From: Craterostigma plantagineum
Lineage: Eukaryota > Streptophyta > Magnoliopsida > Lamiales > Linderniaceae
Assembly: GCA_027422505.1 (NCBI GenBank)
Contig: JAPQWV010000647.1
Location: 1 to 64,000 of the forward strand
Length of the DNA stretch: 64,000 nucleotides
Direction of reading: 5' to 3'
In this document: positions 11,541 to 21,659 of the stretch, in pieces
Numbering within the stretch: position 1 is the stretch's first letter
Layout of the letters: every line of letters begins with the position of its first letter
Program-made: the position numbers and the translations under genes
The notes under the pieces: generated by a model
The model's input: only the letters and a program-made list of their open reading frames with translations
Databases searched by the model: none
What the model was told of the DNA's origin: nothing

Positions 11541-12093
11541 TCGCGGCTCACTCTCACAACGAAATTTCTCGGGACAACATTTTTCGCAATTTTCACACAC
11601 CATTTTTCGCACCCCCCGAGAAATTTGCACCCAACCTTTAAACTTGATCCAAACACACCTTTTAGCTTCAAATCTTGCAAAAATCACTCTTTAAAATTTC
11701 ACTTAAACGTTTTTTACCACCAAAATTTCTGCCCCCCCCCCCTCGGATTAAATAAGGTTTAAAGGAGCAAAAAAAAAAAAAAAAAAAAAAGGAAGAAAAT
11801 TTTTTTCTAAGCCTAAGGAAAATTTATATCATTGGATAGAGAAAAATTTTCTAAGCCTTTTGGACTATGTCTATTTTACACTTTTAAAATTTTCCGAAAT
11901 AAATTTTTCTGGGCCAAAATTTTCGGTATAGACGACTTTTTTTTTGTGAAATTTTGAAGGCAAATCCAAAACGCGGCAACGATCACCGTACCCAACAATC
12001 GACCTAGGACGGTATTGGCACATTATAGAAAAAGTTTAGGTCACCCCAAACTTTTCGGAGCGGAATTTCCAAATGCCAATTTCACACTCCCAG
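11541..12093 (+). other. Non-coding interior of the nested element with an A-run
   Basis: Holds a C-run near 11733-11742, an uninterrupted A-run of about 24 bases near 11768-11791, and AT-rich sequence. No domain is recognisable in any frame. Confidence 0.5.
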
Positions 12094-12281
12094 CATGTAT
12101 GGTACACGGGTTGCTCCACATACATGACTGGTACACGACGTGAGCAACCACACCCCGGCATGAATGGTACATGGGTTGCTCCACATTCATGACCGGTATG
12201 CACTGCGAGCAACCAACCCCATCATGCACGTTACATGGGTTGCTCCACGTGCATGAAGGGATGTCAGAGAAGCGAGCAACC
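12094..12281 (+). repeat. Three tandem ~65-bp units with interleaved, covarying stems
   Basis: Each unit reads a-b-a'-b'. Unit 1: a CATGTATG 12094-12101, b GGTTGCTC 12109-12116, a' CATACATG 12119-12126, b' GAGCAACC 12142-12149. Unit 2: CATGAATG 12159-12166, GGTTGCTC 12174-12181, CATTCATG 12184-12191, GAGCAACC 12207-12214. Unit 3: CATGCACG 12223-12230, GGTTGCTC 12238-12245, CGTGCATG 12248-12255, GAGCAACC 12274-12281. Stem a/a' is perfectly complementary in all three although its sequence differs at two positions. Stem b/b' is invariant. The order of segments is that of an H-type pseudoknot. Confidence 0.85.
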
Positions 12282-14244
12282 ATCATGACTTCTGTACAAA
12301 TCCGTGCAGAACCCGGACCTAACGAGAAGGGTTGACAAAAGATCAACCAACCATCAGTGGGCGCGCCATCCAATCTCGATGCTTAGACGATGTGGATCTC
12401 AGGTTCCAGACTCCACCGTCCACCCACTGCCATCCATTCCACCATGGTGCGCTACATGGAGACGTCCTAAGCCACCGTGATCCTCTTTACGCCCTCACCA
12501 CCACCACCACCTGACGAGTCTCAGAAGTGTCTGATCAACAGTTTTGGGCCACCCTCGGCGACATCACTCGTGGTCGCCTTTCAACGCGATCACGCCACGC
12601 CACCATAGTTCCCATGGATCAGTGAAACCCCCCTGATCCTAACCCAGGAACGAGCCTACCCTAGCCTCTCTAGTCTAGGTCTAGGTCGCGCGACATCCTC
12701 CTCCACGCAAAGATCCAATCAACGATCTCGGGAGGATGAAGTAAGTCGCTTGCAGGAGTTGCAAACCAACGACGACATGATCGCACTCCTCTGTCATATC
12801 TCACCACAACCCGGACCTCGCCCATAGGTACAGGAGACGACTCGTTCGTTTCCCGAGTAGAAGTCGCGACATCTGGTCCAACCGCGCAATTAACCCCTCC
12901 CAACCACTCAGCTATCCTTTCGCAGATAGCTGTTTCATTCGCACAAGAGGAACCACGTTAGCCATCACCGCCCCACTTGGAGACGGTAGATGTTGAACAT
13001 GCAGTGCTCCGCCTCTCACTGCACCTCTTCCACCCACGTCGAGTCTAGTGTCCACACCCACCGAAATTTTTCACTTTCTAGGACACAAACACTCTTTACG
13101 CACCGCAGGTTCTTCGTGAACTTGCCCGAACGCTTGATGACGTCCTTGTGACAGAAAGCGGAAGACCCACGACAGCCACCCTCACCACAACTATCGATGG
13201 GCCACGGATACGAGCTTGTCTCATCGTCCGTGCGAACGGAAAGCCTTTGTGGCTCTCCGGTTCTTTCTGTCCTGTGCAAACAGGCGGCACATCGGACATA
13301 TGTTTCGATGTTGTGACGACGGAGCGTCTTTGTGACCCCCGTCTGGTTAGTTACCCCGTTCGTGATGGAGCCCCGACTCATAGCAATCAGCGAGGAACTT
13401 ACACATTCCATGCCGCGCTCAACGAGGATCTATGAAGGAAAAGGTCCCATCACCGACACCACTCCACCATGCCTCCGCCTACGCCACCACATGCTGCTCC
13501 GTCTCTCCAGTGTTCAAAACTGAACCTGGAGGAACACCAATTGCTGCTACTCCTGAGAATCCCACTTGATTGCCTCACTCAACACCACATTACACCATCA
13601 TCACCACCATCAACACCAGAGGCAGACTCATCCCACGGACGACGTGACGATCCCGAAGACGGAGATCATCTCAAGGGGGAGCAAAGGAGAAGAAATGAGT
13701 TGAAGATCGTACAGCAGCTTCAGCAGCAACCATCATCCACCTCCGCTCACACCACCTATGCCACCTCTCACAACACCTACTCCACCACCTCCACCAACTA
13801 CGCCCCGCCGGAGGCTTCCACTACCTCCGCGCACATTCTTATGTGTCAGGCTATTATGTTCATAATGGAACACTCGAAGGAGCCATGGCACATCTCTTCC
13901 ACCACATTCCGCCACTACTGCGCTGACCACTCTGAAGACCGGGCTCCCTACTATTGAAAGTCACATTTCAATAGAGCCTTGGCACACTTTTTACGCCCCA
14001 CGCCTACCTTCTTCTGGAGCCAGACGAGTCATCTTCGAGGCCGAACTAGACAACTTCCATTTGAAGACGACAAATCCGGCGCCAAGAAGAAGAAGATTGG
14101 AGAATCTTAACAAGTGAGTCCTAGCCGAGCCATCAATGCCTCCGCAAGAAGAGGAGATATCCCTTGTAGGGGGAGTTTGCTAGGAATCGAGATCTCCAAT
14201 ATGCCCAACAAAGATATCCCGCGCTGAAGTGAAGATTGAACACT
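12282..14244 (+). other. Interior of the nested element without recognisable coding
   Basis: Rich in CAC/CCA and CTC words, with short open frames such as 13469-13957 that are low in complexity (Ser/Thr/Pro/His rich) and lack any known domain. A decayed or fast-evolving ORF cannot be excluded. Nothing here resembles gag or pol. Confidence 0.5.
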
Positions 14245-14255
14245 AAGGGGGAGAT
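14245..14255 (+). other. Polypurine tract of the nested element
   Basis: AAGGGGGAGAT directly abuts the 3' LTR. Confidence 0.85.
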
Positions 14256-14595
14256 TGTTAGGAAATATTTTGTAGTGTTCAATTTCATTATATTATCTTT
14301 GTTGGTTAGCTCTATTAAAACTTTGGACTAGTTCTTAGTTGGGTTAGTTCTTAGTTATTCATGTAATGGGCCTTCACAAGGGCCCAAGTATTATATACCA
14401 ACTTGTGGTATAAATACTAAAACCCTAGCACATAGTTAGGTGTGCTTGTGTGTGTAGATCAAATAAACAATTGTTAGAGTGAGAGAGTCTCCTCAAGAAC
14501 ACCACCAAGCCCCACACGCCCCGAACCTAAATCTCGATCATTCGGCGTGTTTAATCCGTCCTTAGTCGTATTGTTGGTGAAATCTCGGACCAACA
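14256..14595 (+). repeat. 3' LTR of the nested non-autonomous element
   Basis: 340 bp, apparently identical to 10392-10731, followed by the GCTGA duplication. Confidence 0.93.
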
Positions 14596-16057
14596 GCTGA
14601 AGGTCATCATAGTGAAATTAATAAAATATTCTAGAACTTGAGAAAATCTACATCAATCGAAAGTTGTCTCATTTAACAATACTCTGATTCGACCGAAAGT
14701 CACATAGTCTGTATATGATCGCCCGAAAGTTTCTGTCTAGTTCACTAGTCGAATATCACCTTTGTTCAGCTAATCACTATTGATCGAAAGTCATTATGTT
14801 AGAGTATTAAAATATTCCAAGGCCTGATATAACTCAATCGACCGAGAATCTACTTAAGCCTTAGTCAAGAATCGGGTCAAACTAGGAAAACCCTAGTTTC
14901 GGTCAAAACTCACACACACTCAAATCGCCCGAAAATTCCCTCTAGCCCAGGAATTCTACGCTATATGAACATCAAACACTAATGGCATCAAAATTCTTAT
15001 TACTATGATCCCCTTCGAAAATTATATTAATTCCAGAAAACGGTACGGTCTCTAAACATCAAATTCACGAGAATCTGCTTAAGCCTTGAAATTATTAGAA
15101 CTTATCATTTAGATACTTAAGACCCTAACTAGGATTTTCTAAACATAATAGGTTTCAAAGCTTGCTATCTAGTCTTGGATTATATGAAGTCATTTTTTTA
15201 ATATAAACTTATTAACTAGATCGAAACTATACATGTAATCACAGTCCCCATTAACTTACAATGTCCTAATAGTCTTAAGTGTTGTAAGAATTATTTTAAT
15301 GTCGAAAACTTCATAGAATCTATACTAATCTTATATTAAACTTATCTAACCTATTTGATATCACCTAAACTTCATATATATAGCATGTAAGAATATATAA
15401 CTATCGAAAGTGAATCAGACATATTAAACATAAAGACTTCTTACACACCTTACCACGAAAGTTGAAGTGTTGGAGTTTTCTTGTGAGTTCTTGGCTTTAA
15501 TTTTCTTTCTTGCGATGTTTTCTTCTATTGTGAGGAATGAGGGTTTCTTTACTCAATTCATAACATGTTAGATATACATCACTTTGATTTTCGTGACTTG
15601 ATTAGACGTGAGTTTTTCCTTTATGCTTAAGCAAAGTATTATCATCTCATCTTATATCTTTGGGCCTTTTTTTTTTAAAAAAAAGTTTTACATGATCCAT
15701 TCTTTATTTATTTCAATCTTTTAATCCCCTTAATCGAAACTTTGGGTATTAATAATATCCCTTTAACTAATTCAGCTATGGCCCACTCTAAGTTTATACT
15801 ATTCTTTATAGTTTGAGTATTAGGACTTGTTTCTAATTTTACTAATACTAAGTGCAGCCCACAATAGTCATTTCTAATTTTAACTAAGTTTATTATTCTC
15901 GTCCAGACCTTTGGCTAGGTTTAAAAATAAATTCCTAATTTATTATAATTCGTGTTTCTTGCTTACAATCCCAAGCATTTTGTCTAAAATCTTTATCTCA
16001 AATGTTTATACCAAAAATCACTCGCTAAATCCCGTGTTAATTTTTACGGGTATTACA

Positions 16058-16357
16058 TCCTCCCTCCCTTAAAAGAATTTCGCCCCCGAAATTACGCCGA
16101 TCGGAATAAGTCGGGGCATCAATTCCTTCTATCCTTACAGTGGTTTGGGTGTATTCTCGTATTCGAGAAAAGCAATTGATCGGTATCCTTTCTGAGATTT
16201 TCAACTCTTGTTGGAATCATATTTATTGATTTTCAGCTTTCTCCTGTTATTTAACTTAATTAGGGTTGAACCACTAGACAAAATATTTATATTATCTTAC
16301 ACTACAAAATATTACCGCTCCTAAGTCACAAGTTCCACAAAATGAGGGCATCCTATC
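16058..16357 (-). other. Purine tract and residual pol tail of the TR-GAG element
   Basis: On the minus strand AAGGGAGGGAGGA (16058-16070) abuts the LTR as its polypurine tract. Just before it the sequence encodes a short stretch like the very end of gypsy pol (YPDLIPIG.ISGAKF) and shares TTTCGGGGGCGAAAT with the end of the Tekay-like element near 38593-38607. This suggests internal deletion of pol, not a design that never had it. Confidence 0.6.
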
Positions 16358-17536
16358 TTACATATTCAGTTCTACCCTAGGTCGTTCCTCATCTTCTTCA
16401 GCTGTGAGGGTAAATACTCTAGCAGGTACCCTCGGAGGTTGGTTCTGCACAAGTTGTTGATTCTGTGCAGGATTCGAATACCGGCGGATTCTCACGACAA
16501 AATCGCGAGATATGGCCGCCTTTCCACAGTTGAAGCATTTGATATTGGTATTAGGACCAAAACAGACGCCGACATGTTGACGTCCACACTGTTGGCAAGT
16601 CGGCATCGGCTGTTTGCTCAGAGCATTATTGGGTCTCGCATTTGGCCTTTGTTCCCATCTGGGTTCATTTGGCCTCCCTCGGTTTGGCTGATTAGGGGCA
16701 TGGACGACCATTTGTTTCTTTTCGTTGCCTTCACGACCGTATTGTCCCTGCTCCATCTTTCTCTTTGCTTCTCGATCTTTAGATAGCCTTGCCTCGGCTT
16801 CTTCGGCCACCAAAGCTCGTTCGGCAGCCTTAGCATAAGTCATTTCTGGGGATCTCGTCACCGCGACATCTCGGTACAGTTCAGATTTCAGGCCGATTAG
16901 AAAACGTCCCACTTTAAGGTTGTCTGTCGCTATTACGTGGGGAGCAAAGCGAGAAAGTTGCTCAAATTTGCGGATGTATTCCGCAAAAGACATTCCGCCC
17001 TGACGTAAATTGATGAATTCTTCCATTTTTGTGTCACGGGCAGAGATGCTAAAGTACTTTTCCTCGAAGAGCTCTTTAAAGCGCTCCCAGGTCATTGTGC
17101 TCGGATCTTCCATCACTGTGATGGTATCCCACCAGTATCCGGCATTTCCCCGGAGTTGAAAGGCGGCACATAGAACTTTCTCCCCTTCGGGAGTTCGGCT
17201 ATATTGGAATGTAGATTCAATGGTCCTAAGCCACTCACCCGCCGCAATTGGATCTACAGTGTCTTTGAAAATAGGAGGATCAAGTTTACGGAACCTATGC
17301 CCGATGATTTCGGTTCTAATGATCTGTGGCGACACATGTCGCTCTGACGAACTCTGATTGCGGATCAAGGCATTAATTTGTTCGGATTGGAGCCGAACAA
17401 GGTCTGCAAGCTGGGAAATTGTACGGTTTGAGTCATGTTCATCGGGACTGGATTCTCGTTCCTCGTGGTGTTGTCGGCTTGATTCGCCATTAAACTCACT
17501 CCTAGTTCGTACCATTATCCTACTAACTAAAATCAA
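16358..17536 (-). CDS. Gag of the TR-GAG element
   Basis: 392 residues to a stop at 16358. The more likely start is the second methionine at 17515 (MVRTRSEFN), which aligns with the gag start MVRLRG of the Tekay-like element at 43065. The capsid-like region has [47 protein letters not shown] and [30 protein letters not shown]. The C-terminus keeps a first finger CQQCGRQHVGVC. The second knuckle is damaged: it reads CFNCGKAAISRDF, one residue short and without the final Cys/His. It is the only long gene in the element. The open frame is otherwise intact, suggesting gag was kept functional until recently. Confidence 0.85.
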   Translation of the reverse strand: MILVSRIMVRTRSEFNGESSRQHHEERESSPDEHDSNRTISQLADLVRLQSEQINALIRNQSSSERHVSPQIIRTEIIGHRFRKLDPPIFKDTVDPIAAGEWLRTIESTFQYSRTPEGEKVLCAAFQLRGNAGYWWDTITVMEDPSTMTWERFKELFEEKYFSISARDTKMEEFINLRQGGMSFAEYIRKFEQLSRFAPHVIATDNLKVGRFLIGLKSELYRDVAVTRSPEMTYAKAAERALVAEEAEARLSKDREAKRKMEQGQYGREGNEKKQMVVHAPNQPNRGRPNEPRWEQRPNARPNNALSKQPMPTCQQCGRQHVGVCFGPNTNIKCFNCGKAAISRDFVVRIRRYSNPAQNQQLVQNQPPRVPARVFTLTAEEDEERPRVELNM

Positions 17537-17650
17537 AGTTCCACATTAGCACATAAGAATTATCACAGAGACATAAACACTTACAGGTGAGGCTGGGCTT
17601 CCATGCTTTTGAGCGGCCGTACTTGGACAGTCTACAGAATCTATATCCTA

Positions 17651-17665
17651 AGCTCTGATACCACC
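17651..17665 (-). other. Primer-binding site of the TR-GAG element
   Basis: On the minus strand GGTGGTATCAGAGCT follows the LTR end, a tRNA-Met type site. It shows the element points leftward. Confidence 0.85.
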
Positions 17666-20600
17666 TGTAGCGACCCCACTCTCTAATAGCTAGTTAGCGA
17701 TAACTCGCGTCGGGTTTAAAAGTAGCCTCGTAGAAGCCATTTTACAAAAATATTTGTTTCTACGAAAAGTTAATACGAATGGGCCGAAGGCCAAAAACAC
17801 ACCCTCTCACTCGCCCACAGGTCGTCATCCATGTACAGCCTCGCCCTTAAAAGCCCATGGAAGCTCCGATAGCCAGCCTCGGTCGTCGATTACCTACAAC
17901 ACGCAAACACTGAGCTATTGCCTAGTAGGTGAAATAATGCTTGCACGTGTGACTCGCTCACGTTCACTCACCCCCAATTCTCACTAATTCAATGCCACTC
18001 ACTATCGCTCATCACAACCGGGATACACTCACCACCTCGCAACGGGCCTCGGGCTCCATACTGTGCACCATCACGCGAAATCACTACCACGATCACAATC
18101 ACAACCACAACACGATCACAACTCTACGGCAGTGGCCTACACCGAGCAGCCTCCCTGAGCCATATCAGGTCACACTCTCAGGTCGCCTCCTCTGCCTAAT
18201 GCGGTGCCTACGCTGGTAGCCTACACCAGGTCCCGTAAGGGTACCCAGGTCGCACCCTCCAGGTCGCCTCCTCTCGCATGCGACAGCGTGGCCTACACCA
18301 GATAGCCTACTTGGGGATATCCCAAGTCGCTCCTTTCTAGGTCGCCCGCAGTCTGCCGCACAATGTCCAACGGGCCAATGGCTCACCATCACAGGCGCTG
18401 ATGCACAGCAGATGCCCCCACTCACGTGACTCCTCTACGGGTCGACAGCCAATATCGGCTACTCGCTCACTAGGTACAATACAGTACCACCGTTCCACCA
18501 CGGTACACTTCGTGAAATGACGTGTAATGCACATGCAGACATTTACGTGATAATACATGAAACGTGATGCCACATGAAATGCACGTAAAACATGTAAAAC
18601 ACATAATTCACTGAAGCACATAAAATCACATAATTATCAAATAGGTGTTTACGCGTTGTAGATGGATATTCCACCTACCTGTCCTCCTGCTACTGTCGAC
18701 TATGAGATCCGGTAGAATCCCTAAAGGTCGAATCTCTGAGCAAATAAATATTATTAGTATGTTTACTAATATTATACATGTATTAAAGTAATTAAAATAA
18801 TTATATTTTATACTGACCTAAGTTAAGTTAGTATTTAATTGTAATATATTTAGGGTTCGATCATGTGGAGTTGAAATAAGTTTCGATCGAAACTTGGGGT
18901 ATCTCATACATGAATCGCCTGATTGGTATCATTTAAAAATCTAGTTTCGATCGAAAGTACTCTCACATAATAATCACATTCGCCCAATTCTTGATCATGT
19001 GAAATGGTTTCGCCACTTCAAGATTTGCTCGATTCACCTAAATTCTAAATTGCCCGATTACTTAAGCATCACGTCGCCCACTATTGCCCAATTTAACTTG
19101 TCGATCAACAACTTACTCTCACTTAGCGATGTTTATTGTCGGCTGAAGGTCATCATAGTGAAATTAATAAAATATTCTAGAACTTGAGAAAATCTACATC
19201 AATCGAAAGGTGTCTCATTTAACAATTATTAAAATTTCTAGTTCGGCGATTCATTATTTGTCGAAACTCATCATACCAAAATCATTAAACTAGTCTAGGA
19301 TTTTAATTACTCTGATTCGACCGAAAGTCACATAGTCTTTATATGATCGCCCGAAAGTTTCTGTCTACTTCACTAGTCGAATATCACCTTTGTTCAGCTA
19401 ATCACTATTGATCGAAAGTCATTATGTTAGAGTATTAAAATATTCCAAGGCCTGATATAACTCAATCGACCGAGAATCTACTTAAGCCTTAGTCAAGAAT
19501 CGGGTCAAACTAGGAAAACCCTAGTTTCGGTCAAAACTCACACACACTCAAATCGCCCGAAAATTCCCTCTAGCCCAGGAATTCTACGCTATATGAACAT
19601 CAAACACTAATGGCATCAAAATTCTTATTACTATGATCCCCTTCGAAAATTATATTAATTCTAGAAAACGGTACGGTCTCTAAACATCAAATTCACGAGA
19701 ATCTGCTTAAGCCTTGAAATTATTAGAACTTATCATTTAGATACTTAAGACCCTAACTAGGATTTTCTAAACATAATAGGTTTCAAAGCTTGCTATCTAG
19801 TCTTGGATTATATGAAGTCATTTTTTTAATATAAACTTATTAACTAGATCGAAACTATACATGTAATCACAGTCCCCATTAACTTACAATGTCCTAATAG
19901 TCTTAAGTGTTGTAAGAATTATTTTAATGTCGAAAACTTCATAGAATCTATACTAATCTTATATTAAACTTATCTAACCTATTTGATATCACCTAAACTT
20001 CATATATATAGCATGTAAGAATATATAACTACCGAAAGTGAATCAGACATATTAAACATAAAGACTTCTTACACACCTTACCACGAAAGTTGAAGTGTTG
20101 GAGTTTTCTTGTGAGTTCTTGGCTTTAATTTTCTTTCTTGCGATGTTCTTCTATTGTGAGGAATGAGGGTTTCTTTACTCAATTCATAACATGTTAGATA
20201 TACATCACTTTGATTTTCGTGACTTGATTAGACGTGAGTTTTTCCTTTAGGCTTAAGCAAAGTATTATCATCTCATCTTATATCTTTGGGCCTTATTTTT
20301 TTAAAAAAAAAGTTTTACATGATCCATTCTTTATTTATTTCAATCTTTTAATCCCCTTAATCGAAACTTTGGGTATTAATAATATCCCTTTAACTAATTC
20401 AGCTATGGCCCACTCTAAGTTTATACTATTCTTTATAGTTTGAGTATTAGGACTCTAATTTTACTAATACTAAGTGCAGCCCACAATAGTCATTCCTAAT
20501 ATTATTATTCTCGTCCAGACCTTTGGCTAGGTTTAAAAATAAATTCCTAATTTATTATAATTCGTGTTTCTTGCTTACAATCCCAAGCATTTTGTCTAAA

Positions 20601-20669
20601 ATCTTTATCTCAAATGTTTATACCAAAAATCACTCGCTAAATCCCGCGTTAATTTTTACGGGTATTACA
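17666..20669 (-). repeat. 5' LTR of the TR-GAG element, uninterrupted
   Basis: 3004 bp, TGTAGCGACCCC..TATTACA on the plus strand. Collinear with the split copy at 8908-16057. Preserves the empty target of the nested element at about 19141-19148. Confidence 0.92.
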
Positions 20670-20674
20670 ATTTT

Positions 20675-21097
20675 CTTCCACACGTCTTTCACATAGCATG
20701 CCATTATGGGTCATGCTTTTCTAGATCAAATCATGTTAGACTTCTCTTCCTTCAATCATGCATCACGTTGGATGCTTGTGTTTTCTATTTTTTTATTCTA
20801 TTTTATTTTGATATTACTTTGAGATTATATCCAACAAATTCCCCCTTAATATCAAAGTTTTCTGTCTTTCATCGTTCTTCAAATTTGACTTGCTTTGGTC
20901 TGTCGTACGTCGCGGCTCGTCACTTGCCGTCAATAATTGCCATCGTGCACTTCACTTCAATGCTCAGGATGTGCCTCCCAAACAAGGTATTTCTATAAAC
21001 CTGTTCTTCCTTAATCCTAGCACTTTGTCGATATTCGTCTGACACTTTCCTTTGGTCGTACTCTTTCAACTGTCCGACTGTGTATTCATTGGCTGCG
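20675..21097. other. Unassigned; possible remnant of a minus-strand LTR end
   Basis: CCAACA followed by AATTCCCCCTTAATATCAAAG (20831-20855) resembles an LTR edge and minus-strand purine tract of a copia element, but no matching LTR was found. A short minus frame at 20920-21105 has no recognised domain. Confidence 0.25.
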
Positions 21098-21490
21098 TCA
21101 ACCATATACGCAACCTCGTAGTCGCTTTTCTTTCGGGTTTTTATTTAGAAACAAAAAATCTTCATCGTTGCTTTCATCCTTGACGAACGAAATATCGTTC
21201 ACGGTGTCGGCTTTGTAATGCTCCGCATCATTGTTCACGAATATATTTTCGAATTTATATTTTACCTCCTCCTCAGCTTTTCTGAGGTCCTCGTCGATCT
21301 CTTTTTCCTTCGAATTTTGGTTATCGTCTATCGCCTCGAGGGTCTCCTTGTCGTTCTTGGCTGCTTCTAACTTATCTCCGAACTTGTCCTTCTCGTAGAT
21401 TCGATTCTTCAAATTGTTTATATAGGCCTCAAGGCTGTTTCTCGCCTTGATCTACTGCTTCACGTCCTTGTCTTTCAGGCGCTCTTCCTC
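21098..21490 (-). pseudogene. HSP70-like (BiP-like) C-terminal remnant
   Basis: The minus strand reads EERLKDKDVKQ, a TAG, then IKARNSLEAYINNLKNRI and YEKDKFGDKLEAAK..DDNQNSKEKEID. This resembles the C-terminal helical lid of plant HSP70/BiP, where the order is a charged helix, a K-I-D-A-R-N-S-L-E type motif, Y-N-M-K-N, D-K-D-K-L-A-D-K-L and a D-N-Q-N-S-E-K-E motif. HSP70 is an ATP-dependent chaperone, but only a fragment is here, with an in-frame stop and no ATPase domain. A generic coiled-coil protein is the alternative. Confidence 0.4.
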
Positions 21491-21659
21491 GTTAAAGCGC
21501 TCTTCCTTGTTCGAACTGGCTTCTATAGGTTCTCCAGCTCCTTGTACACCGACCTCATCGCCGGTCAGCTACAGGTCCTTCGTCATGGCTTCGTGCGCGT
21601 CCATCTCATCGCGCTCCTGTGTCTCTCGTCGCTCAGCTTTTTCAGTAAAATAGGAATTT

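Larger units (their letters stand above)
10392..14595 (+). mobile_element. Young non-autonomous LTR element nested in the TR-GAG LTR
   Basis: 340-bp LTRs at 10392-10731 and 14256-14595 look identical base for base. GCTGA flanks both ends (10387-10391 and 14596-14600), and the intact empty site GGCTGAAGG survives in the sister LTR near 19141-19148. A primer site ATTGGTATCAGAGC follows the left LTR, and AAGGGGGAGAT precedes the right LTR. The 3.5-kb interior shows no gag, protease, reverse transcriptase or integrase in any frame. Instead it has a leader of tandem repeats, an A-run, a three-unit interleaved hairpin array, and CAC/CCA-rich DNA. Movement must rely on proteins from another element. 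Confidence 0.92.
8908..16057 (-). repeat. 3' LTR of the TR-GAG element, split by a nested insertion
   Basis: Two pieces, 8908-10391 and 14601-16057, together about 2.94 kb and collinear with 17666-20669. Relative to that copy it lacks about 80 bases corresponding to roughly 19217-19300. Short open frames found in both LTR copies (for example 9237-9464 and 17992-18219) are explained by LTR duplication. Confidence 0.9.
8908..20669 (-). mobile_element. TR-GAG-like gypsy element: two ~3-kb LTRs enclosing only gag
   Basis: LTRs start TGTAGCGACC and end TATTACA, with ATTTT on both sides (8903-8907 and 20670-20674). The internal part (16058-17665) is only about 1.6 kb. It carries a tRNA-Met type primer site at the right, a gag gene, a short tail matching the end of gypsy pol, and a purine tract at the left, all on the minus strand. 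Protease, reverse transcriptase, RNase H and integrase are missing. Elements of this kind are known in plants as TR-GAG and depend on an autonomous partner. The left LTR is split by a younger element at 10392-14595. Confidence 0.9.

Noticed and set aside
12041..12373. Minus-strand 110-codon frame
   Set aside because: Overlays the covarying hairpin units; its periodic WSNPC peptide simply mirrors the repeat.
13469..13957. Plus-strand 162-codon frame
   Set aside because: Low-complexity Ser/Thr/His/Pro from CAC-rich DNA; no known domain and no support from a second copy.
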